A stretch of DNA of 32,429 nucleotides, taken from contig PARI01000002.1 of assembly GCA_002711415.1 (NCBI GenBank), forward strand, positions 4,389-36,817, in the 5' to 3' direction. A model generated the notes under the pieces. It worked only from the letters and a program-made list of their open reading frames with translations, had not been told where the DNA came from and made no database searches. The position numbers and the translations under genes are program-made. The DNA is from Phycisphaerae bacterium. GTDB taxonomy: Bacteria; Planctomycetota; Phycisphaerae; Phycisphaerales; SM1A02. Of the stretch, positions 15,591 through 23,229 are shown piece after piece. Each line of letters starts with the position of its first letter. Positions within the stretch are counted from its first letter, which is position 1.

Positions 15591-16433
15591 TCAACCTGTC
15601 CATGCGGCCAGGACCATGCCGAGGTCCGCTCCATCGACGGAGTCGGACCAGTCCAGGTCACCGGGGGCCCACTGGTTGCCCCAGTTGGCCAGGACGATCG
15701 CAAGGTCCTGCCCATCCACGAAGCCGTCGCAGTTGAGATCAGGGTTCGGGAATTCAGGCATGTAGATCCTGGCCTCGATCAGATCGACCATGTGCATGTG
15801 TTCCTCGTTGCCGGGACAGTTGGCGCTATAGTCCCACCACACGTGCAGGCGGTGGGTTCCAGCCATCAGGATCTCGCCCTGGGGGAACTCGACTTCGATG
15901 CCGAAGCCCTGGGATCCCTGTTCGAGCGATTCCAGCATCTCGTGTTCGATCATGATCCGCGCGGGCTTCTCGGTGATGATCTCGATGTCGATGGTGCCGT
16001 AGGCGAAGGGGAAGAAGTCCGCCGGCCAGGACGGGTAGTCCCAGTCACACGGGTGCTCGCCCCAGACGTTGATCATGTTCCGTCTCTCGATGATCATCCT
16101 GAGACCGCATGGTGATTGTTCCATGACGACACCATTGGTGATGGATGACTGTCCGCCGTTGTCGGGACCGTCGGTCGTCTTGTCACTGTCCTCGAGGTAC
16201 AGCACCGCGGGGCGCTGCAGCATCCCCTGCAGGGGTTCGACGTACATCTCGCCCTCATTCGTGGCGGCACAGCCGATCTCACCCTCGTACTGGAACTCGG
16301 CCGTCTGGGCATGGGTGCCGGCCGTGACCGCCACCAGCAGGGCCATTCCGCACAGGAGTGGCCACGAGAGGATGTCGTCGGCTCCTGCCTTGGTTCGTGT
16401 GGTCGTTTCAACGTGGCTTCGTGATTGGGTCAT
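15591..16433 (-). CDS. Secreted protein with C-terminal dockerin-like repeats
   Basis: 280 residues. A long n-region precedes the hydrophobic signal segment LLCGMALLVAVTAGTHA (about residues 26-42), followed by the mature QTAEFQYEG. The central region, with several cysteines and aromatic residues, matches no family I recognise. The C-terminus carries two EF-hand/dockerin-like calcium-binding motifs: DLNCDGFVDGQDLAIVLANWG and DLDWSDSVDGADLGMVLAAW. Such tails are very common on secreted proteins of Phycisphaerae and may act in surface sorting or calcium-dependent attachment. No cohesin is seen here. The start ATG 16433 has AAGGAG (16442-16447) 8 nt upstream. The 208 bp upstream (16434-16641) contains no other gene that I can see. 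Confidence 0.85.
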   Translation of the reverse strand: MTQSRSHVETTTRTKAGADDILSWPLLCGMALLVAVTAGTHAQTAEFQYEGEIGCAATNEGEMYVEPLQGMLQRPAVLYLEDSDKTTDGPDNGGQSSITNGVVMEQSPCGLRMIIERRNMINVWGEHPCDWDYPSWPADFFPFAYGTIDIEIITEKPARIMIEHEMLESLEQGSQGFGIEVEFPQGEILMAGTHRLHVWWDYSANCPGNEEHMHMVDLIEARIYMPEFPNPDLNCDGFVDGQDLAIVLANWGNQWAPGDLDWSDSVDGADLGMVLAAWTG

Positions 16434-16641
16434 CGTGCCTGCTCCTTGTTGTCCGCACCGACAGCCTCCAGCAGTCGGACATGCCTGCCGTCATCGGTTC
16501 GGTCGTTCCTGGTGGTCCCCGCACGGGCTCGACCGGTCCACGCAGGACCGGGTCACCCCCTAATACTGATGTCCGGGGAGAAACTCGGATCGATCATGGA
16601 AAAAATGTCAGCAGCCAGCCGGACCCGGTGTTCTGCCCCGT

Positions 16642-17823
16642 TCAGGGCCGTTGGACGAGCATCGTGACGGCGTTTCCACCGCCAAGGCACAGGCTGCAGA
16701 TGCCGCGGTGTCCACCCGTCCTGGCCAACTGGTGAACCAGCGTGGTCAGGACCCTGGCGCCACTGGCTCCGATCGGGTGGCCCAGTGCGATGCCACCACC
16801 GCACGTGTTGAGCTTGTCCATCGGGATCTGGAGCGGGAGGACGTTTGAGAGCACCTGGGCGGCGAAGGCCTCGTTGATCTCGAAGAGGTCGATATCGTCC
16901 ACCGTGAGGTCATTGTCAGCCATGATCTTCTCAACACCAAGCTTCGGGGCCCAGAAGAGCTCCTTCGGCTCGACCCCGACCGTGTTGTAGTCGACGATCC
17001 GGGCCATGGGTGTGGCTCCGAGTTCGCTTGCCATCGACTCCGAGGCGATCACGGCGGCAGCGGCTCCATCGGAGATCTGGCTGGCGTTACCGGCGGTCAC
17101 GGTTCCATCCTTCTGGAAAGCGGGGCGGAGCTTGCCAAGCGACTCGACTGAGGAATCGGCCCTGAAACCCTCGTCGGCCTCCAGTGGCTGCTTCTGCTTG
17201 ATCTGCTCGGCGGCCAGCGGCACCATCTCGTCCTTGAACCAGCCGTTCTCGGTCGCACTGGCTGCTCGCTGGTGACTCATCACGGAGAACTCGTCCTGCT
17301 GGTCACGACTGATGTCGTGGGTCGAGGCGATGTGCTCGGCCGCACATCCCATCGGCCACTGCTCGAAGGCACAGGTCAACCCGTCCGAAGCCATGTGATC
17401 CAGCAGGTCGGTCGGCCCGTACTTGACCCCGGCACGGACGTGCGCCATGTGTGGGGCACGGTTCATGTTCTCGAATCCCCCGGCGATCACGCAGCGGCTG
17501 TCGCCGGCCTTGATCGCACGGGCGGCCATCATCATCGCTTCAAGCCCTGACCCGCAGACCTTGTTGACGGTCACAGCCGTGATGGTGTCGGGCAGGCCGG
17601 CACCGATCGCCGCCTGGCGAGCCGGGTTCTGGCCGAGGCCCGCCTGGAGCACGCATCCCATGATGCACTCATCGAACTGTTCGGGGCTGATGCCCGCATC
17701 CTTCATGGCCGCCTCGATCGCGAAGCTGCCGAGCCTCGGAGCCTCCACGCGAACCAGGGAGCCTCCGAATCGTCCGATCGGCGTTCTGCGTGCTGAGAGA
17801 ATGACTGCTTGTTCCTGGCTCAT
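16642..17823 (-). CDS. Acetyl-CoA acetyltransferase (thiolase)
   Basis: Thiolase of 393 residues that condenses two acetyl-CoA, or cleaves 3-ketoacyl-CoA. The catalytic nucleophile is the cysteine of NKVCGSGLEAMMMAARAI near residue 89. The C-terminal signatures are NEAFAAQ, GGGIALGHPIGASGAR with the catalytic His near 343, and CLGGGN with the second catalytic Cys near 376. Length and motifs fit the AtoB/PhaA biosynthetic type, but substrate range cannot be read. The start is taken at ATG 17823 (MSQEQAVILSARRTPIGRFGG), where homology to thiolases begins; the frame remains open to 17979 but that extension is not protein-like and would overlap the divergent fbp gene. Confidence 0.95.
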   Translation of the reverse strand: MSQEQAVILSARRTPIGRFGGSLVRVEAPRLGSFAIEAAMKDAGISPEQFDECIMGCVLQAGLGQNPARQAAIGAGLPDTITAVTVNKVCGSGLEAMMMAARAIKAGDSRCVIAGGFENMNRAPHMAHVRAGVKYGPTDLLDHMASDGLTCAFEQWPMGCAAEHIASTHDISRDQQDEFSVMSHQRAASATENGWFKDEMVPLAAEQIKQKQPLEADEGFRADSSVESLGKLRPAFQKDGTVTAGNASQISDGAAAAVIASESMASELGATPMARIVDYNTVGVEPKELFWAPKLGVEKIMADNDLTVDDIDLFEINEAFAAQVLSNVLPLQIPMDKLNTCGGGIALGHPIGASGARVLTTLVHQLARTGGHRGICSLCLGGGNAVTMLVQRP

Positions 17824-17864
17824 CTGCCTTGGTTCTCCATTGGTTGATCCGCGGTGTCTCGGGG

Positions 17865-17870
17865 TACAAT
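17865..17870 (+). promoter_or_regulatory. Possible -10 element for fbp
   Basis: TACAAT matches five of six -10 positions in the divergent 129 bp spacer between thiolase and fbp. The best -35 (TTGATC, 17844-17849) is only 15 nt away, so the promoter call is weak. Confidence 0.35.
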
Positions 17871-17952
17871 CCAGACAGCTCCCCGGGAGCCCTGGGTTCA
17901 GGATCATATCCGACCACGGAATCCCGGGTAGCCTGGCCGGACTGGAGGCACC

Positions 17953-18969
17953 ATGAGCACATCCGAACCACGTGAACACGAGCTGGTGCGGGACAACCTG
18001 ATGTCACTTCAATCCCACGTTCTGGCCGAGGAGGCACAGCATCCCTCGGCGACGGGGGACTTCTCCTGGATCATGTCCGCGATCAGCCTCGCCGGGAAGA
18101 CCATCGCCAACAAGGTCCGCAGGGCACGCCTCAACGACGTGCTGGGGCTCCATGGTGACCAGAACGTCCACGGTGAACGGCAGCAGAAGATGGATGTCAT
18201 CGCCAACGAGATCATCATGCGATGCCTTGGCGACCGCGCCAGCGTAGCGGTTCTGGCCTCCGAGGAGGACGAGGAACCAACGATCCTTCGCCGGGGCAAC
18301 GAGGGAGGCAAGTACTGCATCCTGTTCGATCCACTCGATGGTTCGAGCAATCTCAACACGAGTGTCGGGGTCGGAACGATCTTCACCGTCCTCCGAAACG
18401 ACCCGGTCATCCTCGATGCCTCCAAGACGATCTGTCAGCCCGGAATACAGCAGGCCGCTGCAGGCTACATCCTCTACGGATCCTCCACCGTCCTGGTCGT
18501 GACGACCGGTCATGGTGTCGACATGTTCGTCCTGGACCAGTCGATCGGCTCATTCCTTCGGGTCAAGCAGGGCCTGAAGATCCCCACCGGTAACAACACC
18601 TACTCGATCAACGAAGCCTATCGGGCCGCCTTCAGCCCTGGATACCAGTCCTACCTGGACATGGTTCACACCAAGCCCTATACGAGTCGGTACATCGGAT
18701 CGATGGTCGCCGACGTTCACCGGACGCTTCTGGAAGGGGGGATCTTCATCTATCCACCCACGCAGAAGCACCCTGACGGCAAGCTCAGGCTCCTCTACGA
18801 GGCCAACCCGATGGCCTTCATCATCGAGCAGGCCGGTGGGGTCGCCTACTCGGGCCTGCAACGCACGATGGAGATCGTTCCAGAGCAGCTGCACCAGCGG
18901 GTTCCCGTGACGCTGGGGAGTCCCGACCAGGTCGAGCTGCTCCAGGATCGCCTTCGAGCAGAAGGCTGA
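17953..18969 (+). CDS. fbp: Fructose-1,6-bisphosphatase, class I
   Basis: Gluconeogenic cytoplasmic enzyme hydrolysing fructose-1,6-bisphosphate to fructose-6-phosphate. The 338 residues match class I FBPase: the N-terminal ATGDFSWIMSAISLAGKTIANKV, the metal-binding ASEEDEEP, ILFDPLDGSSN near residues 124-132, RYIGSMVADVHRTLLEGGIF, and the substrate-site LLYEANPMAFIIEQAGG near 280. All metal ligands appear present. TGGAGG lies 4 nt before the ATG at 17953, which is close but acceptable. The gene is divergent from the thiolase and its end nearly abuts the convergent PrpD-like gene (6 bp gap). Confidence 0.97.
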   Translation: MSTSEPREHELVRDNLMSLQSHVLAEEAQHPSATGDFSWIMSAISLAGKTIANKVRRARLNDVLGLHGDQNVHGERQQKMDVIANEIIMRCLGDRASVAVLASEEDEEPTILRRGNEGGKYCILFDPLDGSSNLNTSVGVGTIFTVLRNDPVILDASKTICQPGIQQAAAGYILYGSSTVLVVTTGHGVDMFVLDQSIGSFLRVKQGLKIPTGNNTYSINEAYRAAFSPGYQSYLDMVHTKPYTSRYIGSMVADVHRTLLEGGIFIYPPTQKHPDGKLRLLYEANPMAFIIEQAGGVAYSGLQRTMEIVPEQLHQRVPVTLGSPDQVELLQDRLRAEG

Positions 18970-18975
18970 TGAGTT

Positions 18976-20538
18976 TTACTCGAATCGACCGTGATCGCTG
19001 AGGGTGAAGTCCCAGAGCCCGGCCAGTTGTCCCGCATCCAGCGAGCCGAGGTTCTCCAGGGTCTGAACCAGCGGTGCCGGATCGTCCATGGCGATCCCTC
19101 CAAGCAACAGGGCCTTGTGCTCGAGGATTCCCGCCAGGTCGGCCTCGGTGTTCCGTGCATGGCCGGCCGGATACATGACCATCCCGCTCTCGTGAAGATC
19201 GCCCGAACTGGTCTCGATGGAGATCGAGGGGGGGATCCCGTCCGGGTAGTTCCGATCGTATTCATCCCCTCCGTGCTCGAACTCGACCAGTTCCATCAGT
19301 GACCGGGTCTGGTCGTTGAAGATCGCGGTGGAGTCGTAATCGTTGGGAGCGAGCATGAGGAGCTTCCAGGTCTCGTCGGTGCTGGAGGCGATTCGTCCGC
19401 TGCCGGCCTGTTGCGCCTTCTCGATCGCCTTGCGAAGCATCGTGGAGACGATGTAGAGCATCGAGTGATCGGCCGACTGGCGGGTCCGCGGATCCCGCTT
19501 GGCGGGATCACCGATGATCCCGAAGGCGGGCTCGTACGCCGTGATGCGGATCTTCCTGATCGAGTCCGGGTTCGCCAGCAGATCGGGGTTGGCGTGGATC
19601 AGGTCGATCAGGCCCTGAAGCGCTCCTGCCGACTGGTGCTCGTAGAGACCCAGTTTGAAGTGCATGCCCATCACCGCGAAATCATCGCCGCTGTGGCTGA
19701 GGACGAGTCGGAACGGGCTGTCGCCGTCGGTTGGTTCGAATTGTCGCCAGATGGCCTCCGGGTTTCGGAAGATGTCGGCCGGCCCGATGAAGCCGTTCAT
19801 GGACCGGTTCATGCAGAGGATGGCCGCCTCCGTGCTGATCGCCGCAGAAGCACCCTTGGAATCGGACAGTTGCTTGCCGGCCCTGATCGCACGCCATGGG
19901 ATGTAGTGGGCGACGAACATGCCGATCGCCGATTCGATCTGCTCGGGGGTGGCTCCACGCATCGCTCCATAGACCGCGGCCGAAGCGATCGCCCCGTGGA
20001 CGACGTGATCGATCTTGTAGCTCTTGAGGCTGAAGACCTCGGCCAGTCGTCCACGGATCTCATCCAGGCAGATCATTCCTCGAAGCGCTGCGGCCCCGTC
20101 CAGGCCCTCCATCTGTGCCGCAGCGATTGGCACGGGATAGAAGTCGTTGTGGCCGAATTCGCCCGCGACATGACCCAGTGCGGCGTTGTAACCGAAGTTG
20201 GTTCCGTTGGAGTCCCACTCGCGTGCAGCAGCGCTGTTGGCCAGGATCGCCTTCTCGGCCCTGAGCTTCGTCGGGCAACCGAAGATCGTCGCACCGGAAT
20301 CACACGGGTACTCCATCGCCTCGTTTCGAAGGACCAGCGGCGCATTGGTTCCCATCGCGATGGCCGAGAGTGCGCAGAGGACGCTGTCCGTGTGGAACAT
20401 CGTCGCCCGCTCGAGTACATCGCTGGAGGGTTCGCCCACGGCATCACGGATGAAGCTGATCGCGAAGTCGGCGATCCCGCGTGCCTGGTTGGTGTTCGGT
20501 TCGAGTGTCACCACGGTGTTGTCGGTTGTCGTGCTCAT
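18976..20538 (-). CDS. MmgE/PrpD family protein
   Basis: 520 residues of the MmgE/PrpD fold, which includes 2-methylcitrate dehydratase, cis-aconitate decarboxylase and related lyases. The visible pattern is the helical N-terminal domain (FHTDSVLCALSAIAMG, AAAREWDSNGTNFGY, GEFGHNDFYPVPIAAAQ), the segment KIDHVVHGAIASAAVYGAMRGATPEQIESAIGM, and the C-terminal lid domain with IRKIRITAYEPAF and DPRTRQSADHSMLYIVS. The canonical HPSD motif is replaced by GHNDFYP, so it is a divergent member and should not be named prpD. Its ATG overlaps the stop of the upstream B12/GTPase gene by 4 bp, linking it to acyl-CoA mutase chemistry, perhaps propionate or branched-chain metabolism. That link is inferred. 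Confidence 0.85.
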   Translation of the reverse strand: MSTTTDNTVVTLEPNTNQARGIADFAISFIRDAVGEPSSDVLERATMFHTDSVLCALSAIAMGTNAPLVLRNEAMEYPCDSGATIFGCPTKLRAEKAILANSAAAREWDSNGTNFGYNAALGHVAGEFGHNDFYPVPIAAAQMEGLDGAAALRGMICLDEIRGRLAEVFSLKSYKIDHVVHGAIASAAVYGAMRGATPEQIESAIGMFVAHYIPWRAIRAGKQLSDSKGASAAISTEAAILCMNRSMNGFIGPADIFRNPEAIWRQFEPTDGDSPFRLVLSHSGDDFAVMGMHFKLGLYEHQSAGALQGLIDLIHANPDLLANPDSIRKIRITAYEPAFGIIGDPAKRDPRTRQSADHSMLYIVSTMLRKAIEKAQQAGSGRIASSTDETWKLLMLAPNDYDSTAIFNDQTRSLMELVEFEHGGDEYDRNYPDGIPPSISIETSSGDLHESGMVMYPAGHARNTEADLAGILEHKALLLGGIAMDDPAPLVQTLENLGSLDAGQLAGLWDFTLSDHGRFE

Positions 20539-21692
20539 CGGTCTTTGCTTCCCGTATCTGGATCAATCAATGCATCAAGCAGTTCCACAACGCCCTTGCC
20601 CTGTGTCGCGATCGTTTCAAGGATCGGTCTTCCCTCGGCGATGTCCAGCAGTTCACGGACCAGCTTGCTCTCGCCGGCGTGATCCGCCTTGTTGACCACG
20701 AACAGGTCCGCAATCTCGAGGATCCCGGCCTTGTCCATCTGGACGGCGTCACCCATTCCGGGCACCACCACCACGGCTGTCGTATCGACGAATTCCCTGA
20801 TCGCCACGTCATTCTGGCCGGCCCCCACGGTCTCGATGATCAGCGTGTCGAACCCGGCGGCCCCGATCAGGCCGATGATCTCGGGGAGCGTGCGGTAGTC
20901 CTCTCCGACGATTGCCAGGCTTCTGTAGAAGACATCCTCGTCGACCGTGTTGAAATCGACGCGGAGGCGATCTCCAAGAAGGGCCCCGCTGGTGATCGGG
21001 CTCATCGGGTCGAATGCGACGACGGCGATCTTCCGGCCGCGCCGGACCATTTCCGAGCACATCGAGGCGACGAGCGTGGACTTGCCCGCACCGGGACTCC
21101 CGGTGATGCCGATGACCCGTTCCGGTCGTACGAGGTTCTTCTCGCCGTGGTCCAGGCCGGCATGGGCCAGGCTGATCCGGCGAGCCAGGACCGCGCTTGG
21201 GTTGCTTGATTCGATCGAACCGTACTCCACGGTCGCTTCCCTGACCCCGTCGACGATGTCGTCCAGTCCGGTTCCGGTATGGAAGATCTTCTGGACACCC
21301 ATCTGCTTCAGGGTCGGCACATCCTCCTGCGGCAGGATCCCACCGACATGGACGACCATGTCCGGCCTTCCGAGGTTCTTGTTCTCATCGAGCAGTCTCG
21401 GCACCAACACGAGGTGGGAGTTGCTCATCATGCTGCACGCGATGCAGTCAACGTCCTCGTCCCTGGCCGAGATCGCCAGGCTCCGCGGCGTCTGCCAGAG
21501 GCCCGAGTAGATCACGTGAATACCGCTGTCCCGCATCAGGCGGGCGATGAGCTTGACCCCTCGGTCGTGGCCGTCAAGCCCCATCTTCCCCAGCAGAACC
21601 CTCGGTCGGTGATGCAGGTCGCCGCACCGGTCGGTCTTTTCAATCGGGGTTGTCGGTTCATTGGTGACACGAGGCACGATGGGGATCTCCAC
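20535..21692 (-). CDS. Fused B12-binding domain and MeaB/ArgK-type GTPase chaperone
   Basis: 385 residues. Residues about 30-165 form a cobalamin-binding domain of acyl-CoA mutases: the base-off/His-on motif D40-x-H42-x-x-G45 in KMGLDGHDRG, YSGLWQTP, the segment SMMSNSHLVLVP, and VGGILPQEDV...GVQKIFHTGT. Residues about 165-385 form a G3E GTPase like MeaB: Walker A GSPGAGKS (198-205), FDPMSPITSGALLGDR, ETVGAGQND near 287 and NKAD (334-337). This order is the N-terminal two-thirds of isobutyryl-CoA mutase fused (IcmF); the substrate-binding mutase domain is absent and no such gene is in the window. The long C-terminal dimerisation arm of MeaB is also missing. The start is GTG 21692; GTG 21677, with GGAG 9 nt upstream, is an alternative. 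Confidence 0.88.
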   Translation of the reverse strand: MEIPIVPRVTNEPTTPIEKTDRCGDLHHRPRVLLGKMGLDGHDRGVKLIARLMRDSGIHVIYSGLWQTPRSLAISARDEDVDCIACSMMSNSHLVLVPRLLDENKNLGRPDMVVHVGGILPQEDVPTLKQMGVQKIFHTGTGLDDIVDGVREATVEYGSIESSNPSAVLARRISLAHAGLDHGEKNLVRPERVIGITGSPGAGKSTLVASMCSEMVRRGRKIAVVAFDPMSPITSGALLGDRLRVDFNTVDEDVFYRSLAIVGEDYRTLPEIIGLIGAAGFDTLIIETVGAGQNDVAIREFVDTTAVVVVPGMGDAVQMDKAGILEIADLFVVNKADHAGESKLVRELLDIAEGRPILETIATQGKGVVELLDALIDPDTGSKDR

Positions 21693-21754
21693 ACGGTCAA
21701 GATCAGACAGTGTATTGGATCATCGCATCGGCTGCATGTTCAAGGCTTCGTGGA

Positions 21755-22435
21755 TCAATCAGGTGCCGAGGAGGGGGATTCTGCATCCTCGCCACCGGGT
21801 TCGGCGGCATCCTCCTGCTTGATCGGCTTGGCGTCACCGGTCCAATCCTCTGGGTGGAAGCTGCTTGCAAAGTATCCCACGATGACGTGCATGTTCTTGA
21901 ACTTGTAGTCATCGAGGAGGATTCGCTTGTCTGGATCGACGATCAGCCATGCCTTGGACTTGGCCATCCACTTGGACATGTCGATGTCCTTGATCTGATC
22001 GCTCGTGAACACGCCTTCAGGACATTCCAGCGAGGCGTCGTCGGCCAGGTGGTAGCGGACCTTCGACAGCGATATGAGGTTCCAGATGAAGAACGGGGTC
22101 CCGAGAATCCCGCAGCCGATGATGTACAGCCAGAGCTGCACGGGGCGATCGTAGGCGGCCGGCAGTTCCGGAACATCGTCCCCGAAGGTCTCGATGATCG
22201 CCTTGGCCGCGTTGTATTGCTCGATCTGTCTTGGTTCCAGCGGCTGGGTCTTGGCGGCGTCCTCCAGTTCCAGTTGCTGAGCCAGGGCGACCTGGTAGAT
22301 GACAAATCGTTCCTCCTGCCTCGGGATGGTGACGAAGTAGTCCCAGGCTCCCCAGAGCCCGAGGATCAGGCAGATCGCTGCGTAGACAATGTTCCACCAC
22401 TTCTGTCTGGGCGCGATGCTTGTTGTTACGGCCAT
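21755..22435 (-). CDS. Conserved-type membrane protein with two transmembrane helices, function unknown
   Basis: 226 residues. I recognise no named family. Two membrane helices are visible: WWNIVYAAICLILGLWGAWDYF (about residues 13-34) and LWLYIIGCGILGTPFFIWNLIS (about 101-122). They are separated by a helical, Gln/Glu-rich segment of about 65 residues, probably periplasmic. A C-terminal soluble domain with YHLADDASLECPEGVF and WLIVDPDKRILLDDYKFKN suggests a small beta-rich, PH-like fold. The tail is acidic and Pro/Ser-rich. GGGAG lies about 9 nt before the ATG. The gene lies upstream of, and in the same direction as, the B12/GTPase gene with a 62 bp gap, so they may share a transcript, but there is no functional clue. 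Confidence 0.75.
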   Translation of the reverse strand: MAVTTSIAPRQKWWNIVYAAICLILGLWGAWDYFVTIPRQEERFVIYQVALAQQLELEDAAKTQPLEPRQIEQYNAAKAIIETFGDDVPELPAAYDRPVQLWLYIIGCGILGTPFFIWNLISLSKVRYHLADDASLECPEGVFTSDQIKDIDMSKWMAKSKAWLIVDPDKRILLDDYKFKNMHVIVGYFASSFHPEDWTGDAKPIKQEDAAEPGGEDAESPSSAPD

Positions 22436-22456
22436 CTGTGGGGGCTCCCTGGTACG

Positions 22457-22861
22457 TCAATCGTCCATGAAATCATAGATCGTCAGGTTGGTTGCTTGTG
22501 GTTTCCATTTCTTGACAAGCTCGATGTGGTCTGGGTGGACCAGGTAGTCACTGTAGCCCTGGTCCGAGTCGAACGTCACGATCAACGCCACCGTGTAATC
22601 GCTCCTGACCGTGTCGCGGCCGGTCTCGTGGTGGATCCCGCAGGTGTAGTCCACGACGCTGGGAATCGTGCCGAGCATCCGGTCGCTGTCGGCGATCAGT
22701 TCCTCGGTACCCGCCGGGTCATCGAGGGTGATCAGGACGACGTGACTGATGGTCCCGCTTGGAAAATGGCGAGGGGCTTGCTTGTGGGCGCAGCCACCCA
22801 GGGTCAGCATGACGACCGCCATCACGGGCAACAATGCAATGGTGGTCCTGGTCATGTCCAT
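22457..22861 (-). CDS. Dabb (stress-responsive alpha/beta barrel) domain lipoprotein
   Basis: 134 residues. The N-terminus MDMTRTTIALLPVMAVVMLT followed by LGGC is a classic lipoprotein signal with a good lipobox. The mature domain ISHVVLITLDDPAGTEELIADSDRML, IPSVVDYTCGIH, DYTVALIVTFDSDQGYSDYLVHPDHIELV is the Dabb dimeric alpha/beta-barrel pattern; family members include plant stress proteins, and most bacterial ones have no assigned role. The start ATG 22861 is chosen because AAGGAG (22870-22875) lies 8 nt upstream; the frame continues to 22918 without a ribosome site. It ends 21 bp before the two-TM protein gene, so the two are probably co-transcribed. Confidence 0.85.
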   Translation of the reverse strand: MDMTRTTIALLPVMAVVMLTLGGCAHKQAPRHFPSGTISHVVLITLDDPAGTEELIADSDRMLGTIPSVVDYTCGIHHETGRDTVRSDYTVALIVTFDSDQGYSDYLVHPDHIELVKKWKPQATNLTIYDFMDD

Positions 22862-22937
22862 TCCATGGGCTCCTTGGGTCTCTGGTATTGATGAGGATAC
22901 ATCATCATCCGATCCCATTCTGCTTCCAGCAAAGCAG

Positions 22938-22973
22938 AACTCCCCACCGGCGGTGGGTTGCCGGTGGGGAGTT
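22938..22973. terminator. Perfect 14 bp inverted repeat
   Basis: The arm AACTCCCCACCGGC (22938-22951) pairs perfectly with 22960-22973 around an 8 nt loop. On the minus strand the sequence after it is CTGCTTTGC, so a terminator of the nrdJ-side transcript is plausible, but the T run is short. Confidence 0.6.
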
Positions 22974-22980
22974 GGGAGGA

Positions 22981-23005
22981 TGAGAGGCCCCGTGGGGCCT
23001 CCTCA
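22981..23005. terminator. Second strong GC-rich hairpin in the nrdJ trailer
   Basis: GAGGCCCC (22984-22991) and GGGGCCTC (22994-23001) are separated by 2 nt; alternatively TGAG/CTCA at the rim extends the stem to 11 bp with one bulge. It stands between the candidate RNA at 23018-23176 and the inverted repeat at 22938-22973, giving three successive hairpins on the minus-strand trailer of nrdJ. Confidence 0.5.
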
Positions 23006-23017
23006 GGGGGGAGTCAG

Positions 23018-23176
23018 AAAAGGCGATGGGAGCGAAGCCCTCTCGGAGTTGGCCACCCTGCGCGAGGCAGGGGGTCGGACTCTGCTAACTCCGTGCTTGC
23101 CCGACCAGTGCAAGGAGGGTCCATCCACTCGCCGACCGTCACAAGCCTCCATGTCAAGGGTCGCTCCCATCGCTGT
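23018..23176 (-). ncRNA. Candidate structured RNA downstream of nrdJ (about 160 nt)
   Basis: GCGATGGGAGCGA at 23023-23035 is perfectly complementary to TCGCTCCCATCGC at 23161-23173, a 13 bp helix closing about 125 nt. On the minus strand the 3' arm is followed by C-TTTT-CTG, like an intrinsic terminator; on the plus strand no T run follows. Inside, GGAGTT (23084-23089 read on the minus strand) can pair with AACTCC (23045-23050), and CCCTGC with GCAGGG, while a CCCT/AGGG pair extends the outer helix. There is no credible protein frame. I do not see RNase P, tmRNA, SRP or known riboswitch signatures. A 6S-like long hairpin is possible but unproven. It could be an independent RNA or the structured 3' trailer of nrdJ, whose stop is 54 bp upstream. 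Confidence 0.45.
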
Positions 23177-23229
23177 CGTAGATCCTGCCGGGCGTCCAGG
23201 CCCCTTGGCAGGAACGTAGGGGTTCATCA

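Noticed and set aside
19411-20682. 423-residue plus-strand open frame
   Set aside because: Antisense to the MmgE/PrpD gene, Arg/Asp/Val-rich without domain signatures; typical shadow of a high-GC3 gene.
21710-22891. 393-residue plus-strand open frame
   Set aside because: Antisense to the two-TM protein and Dabb lipoprotein genes, both of which have ribosome sites and clear signal or membrane segments.
23040-23130. tRNA-Ser(GCT)-like loop CTGCTAA inside the nrdJ trailer
   Set aside because: No TTCGA T-loop and no acceptor pairing in register; the surrounding pairs belong to the larger RNA structure.
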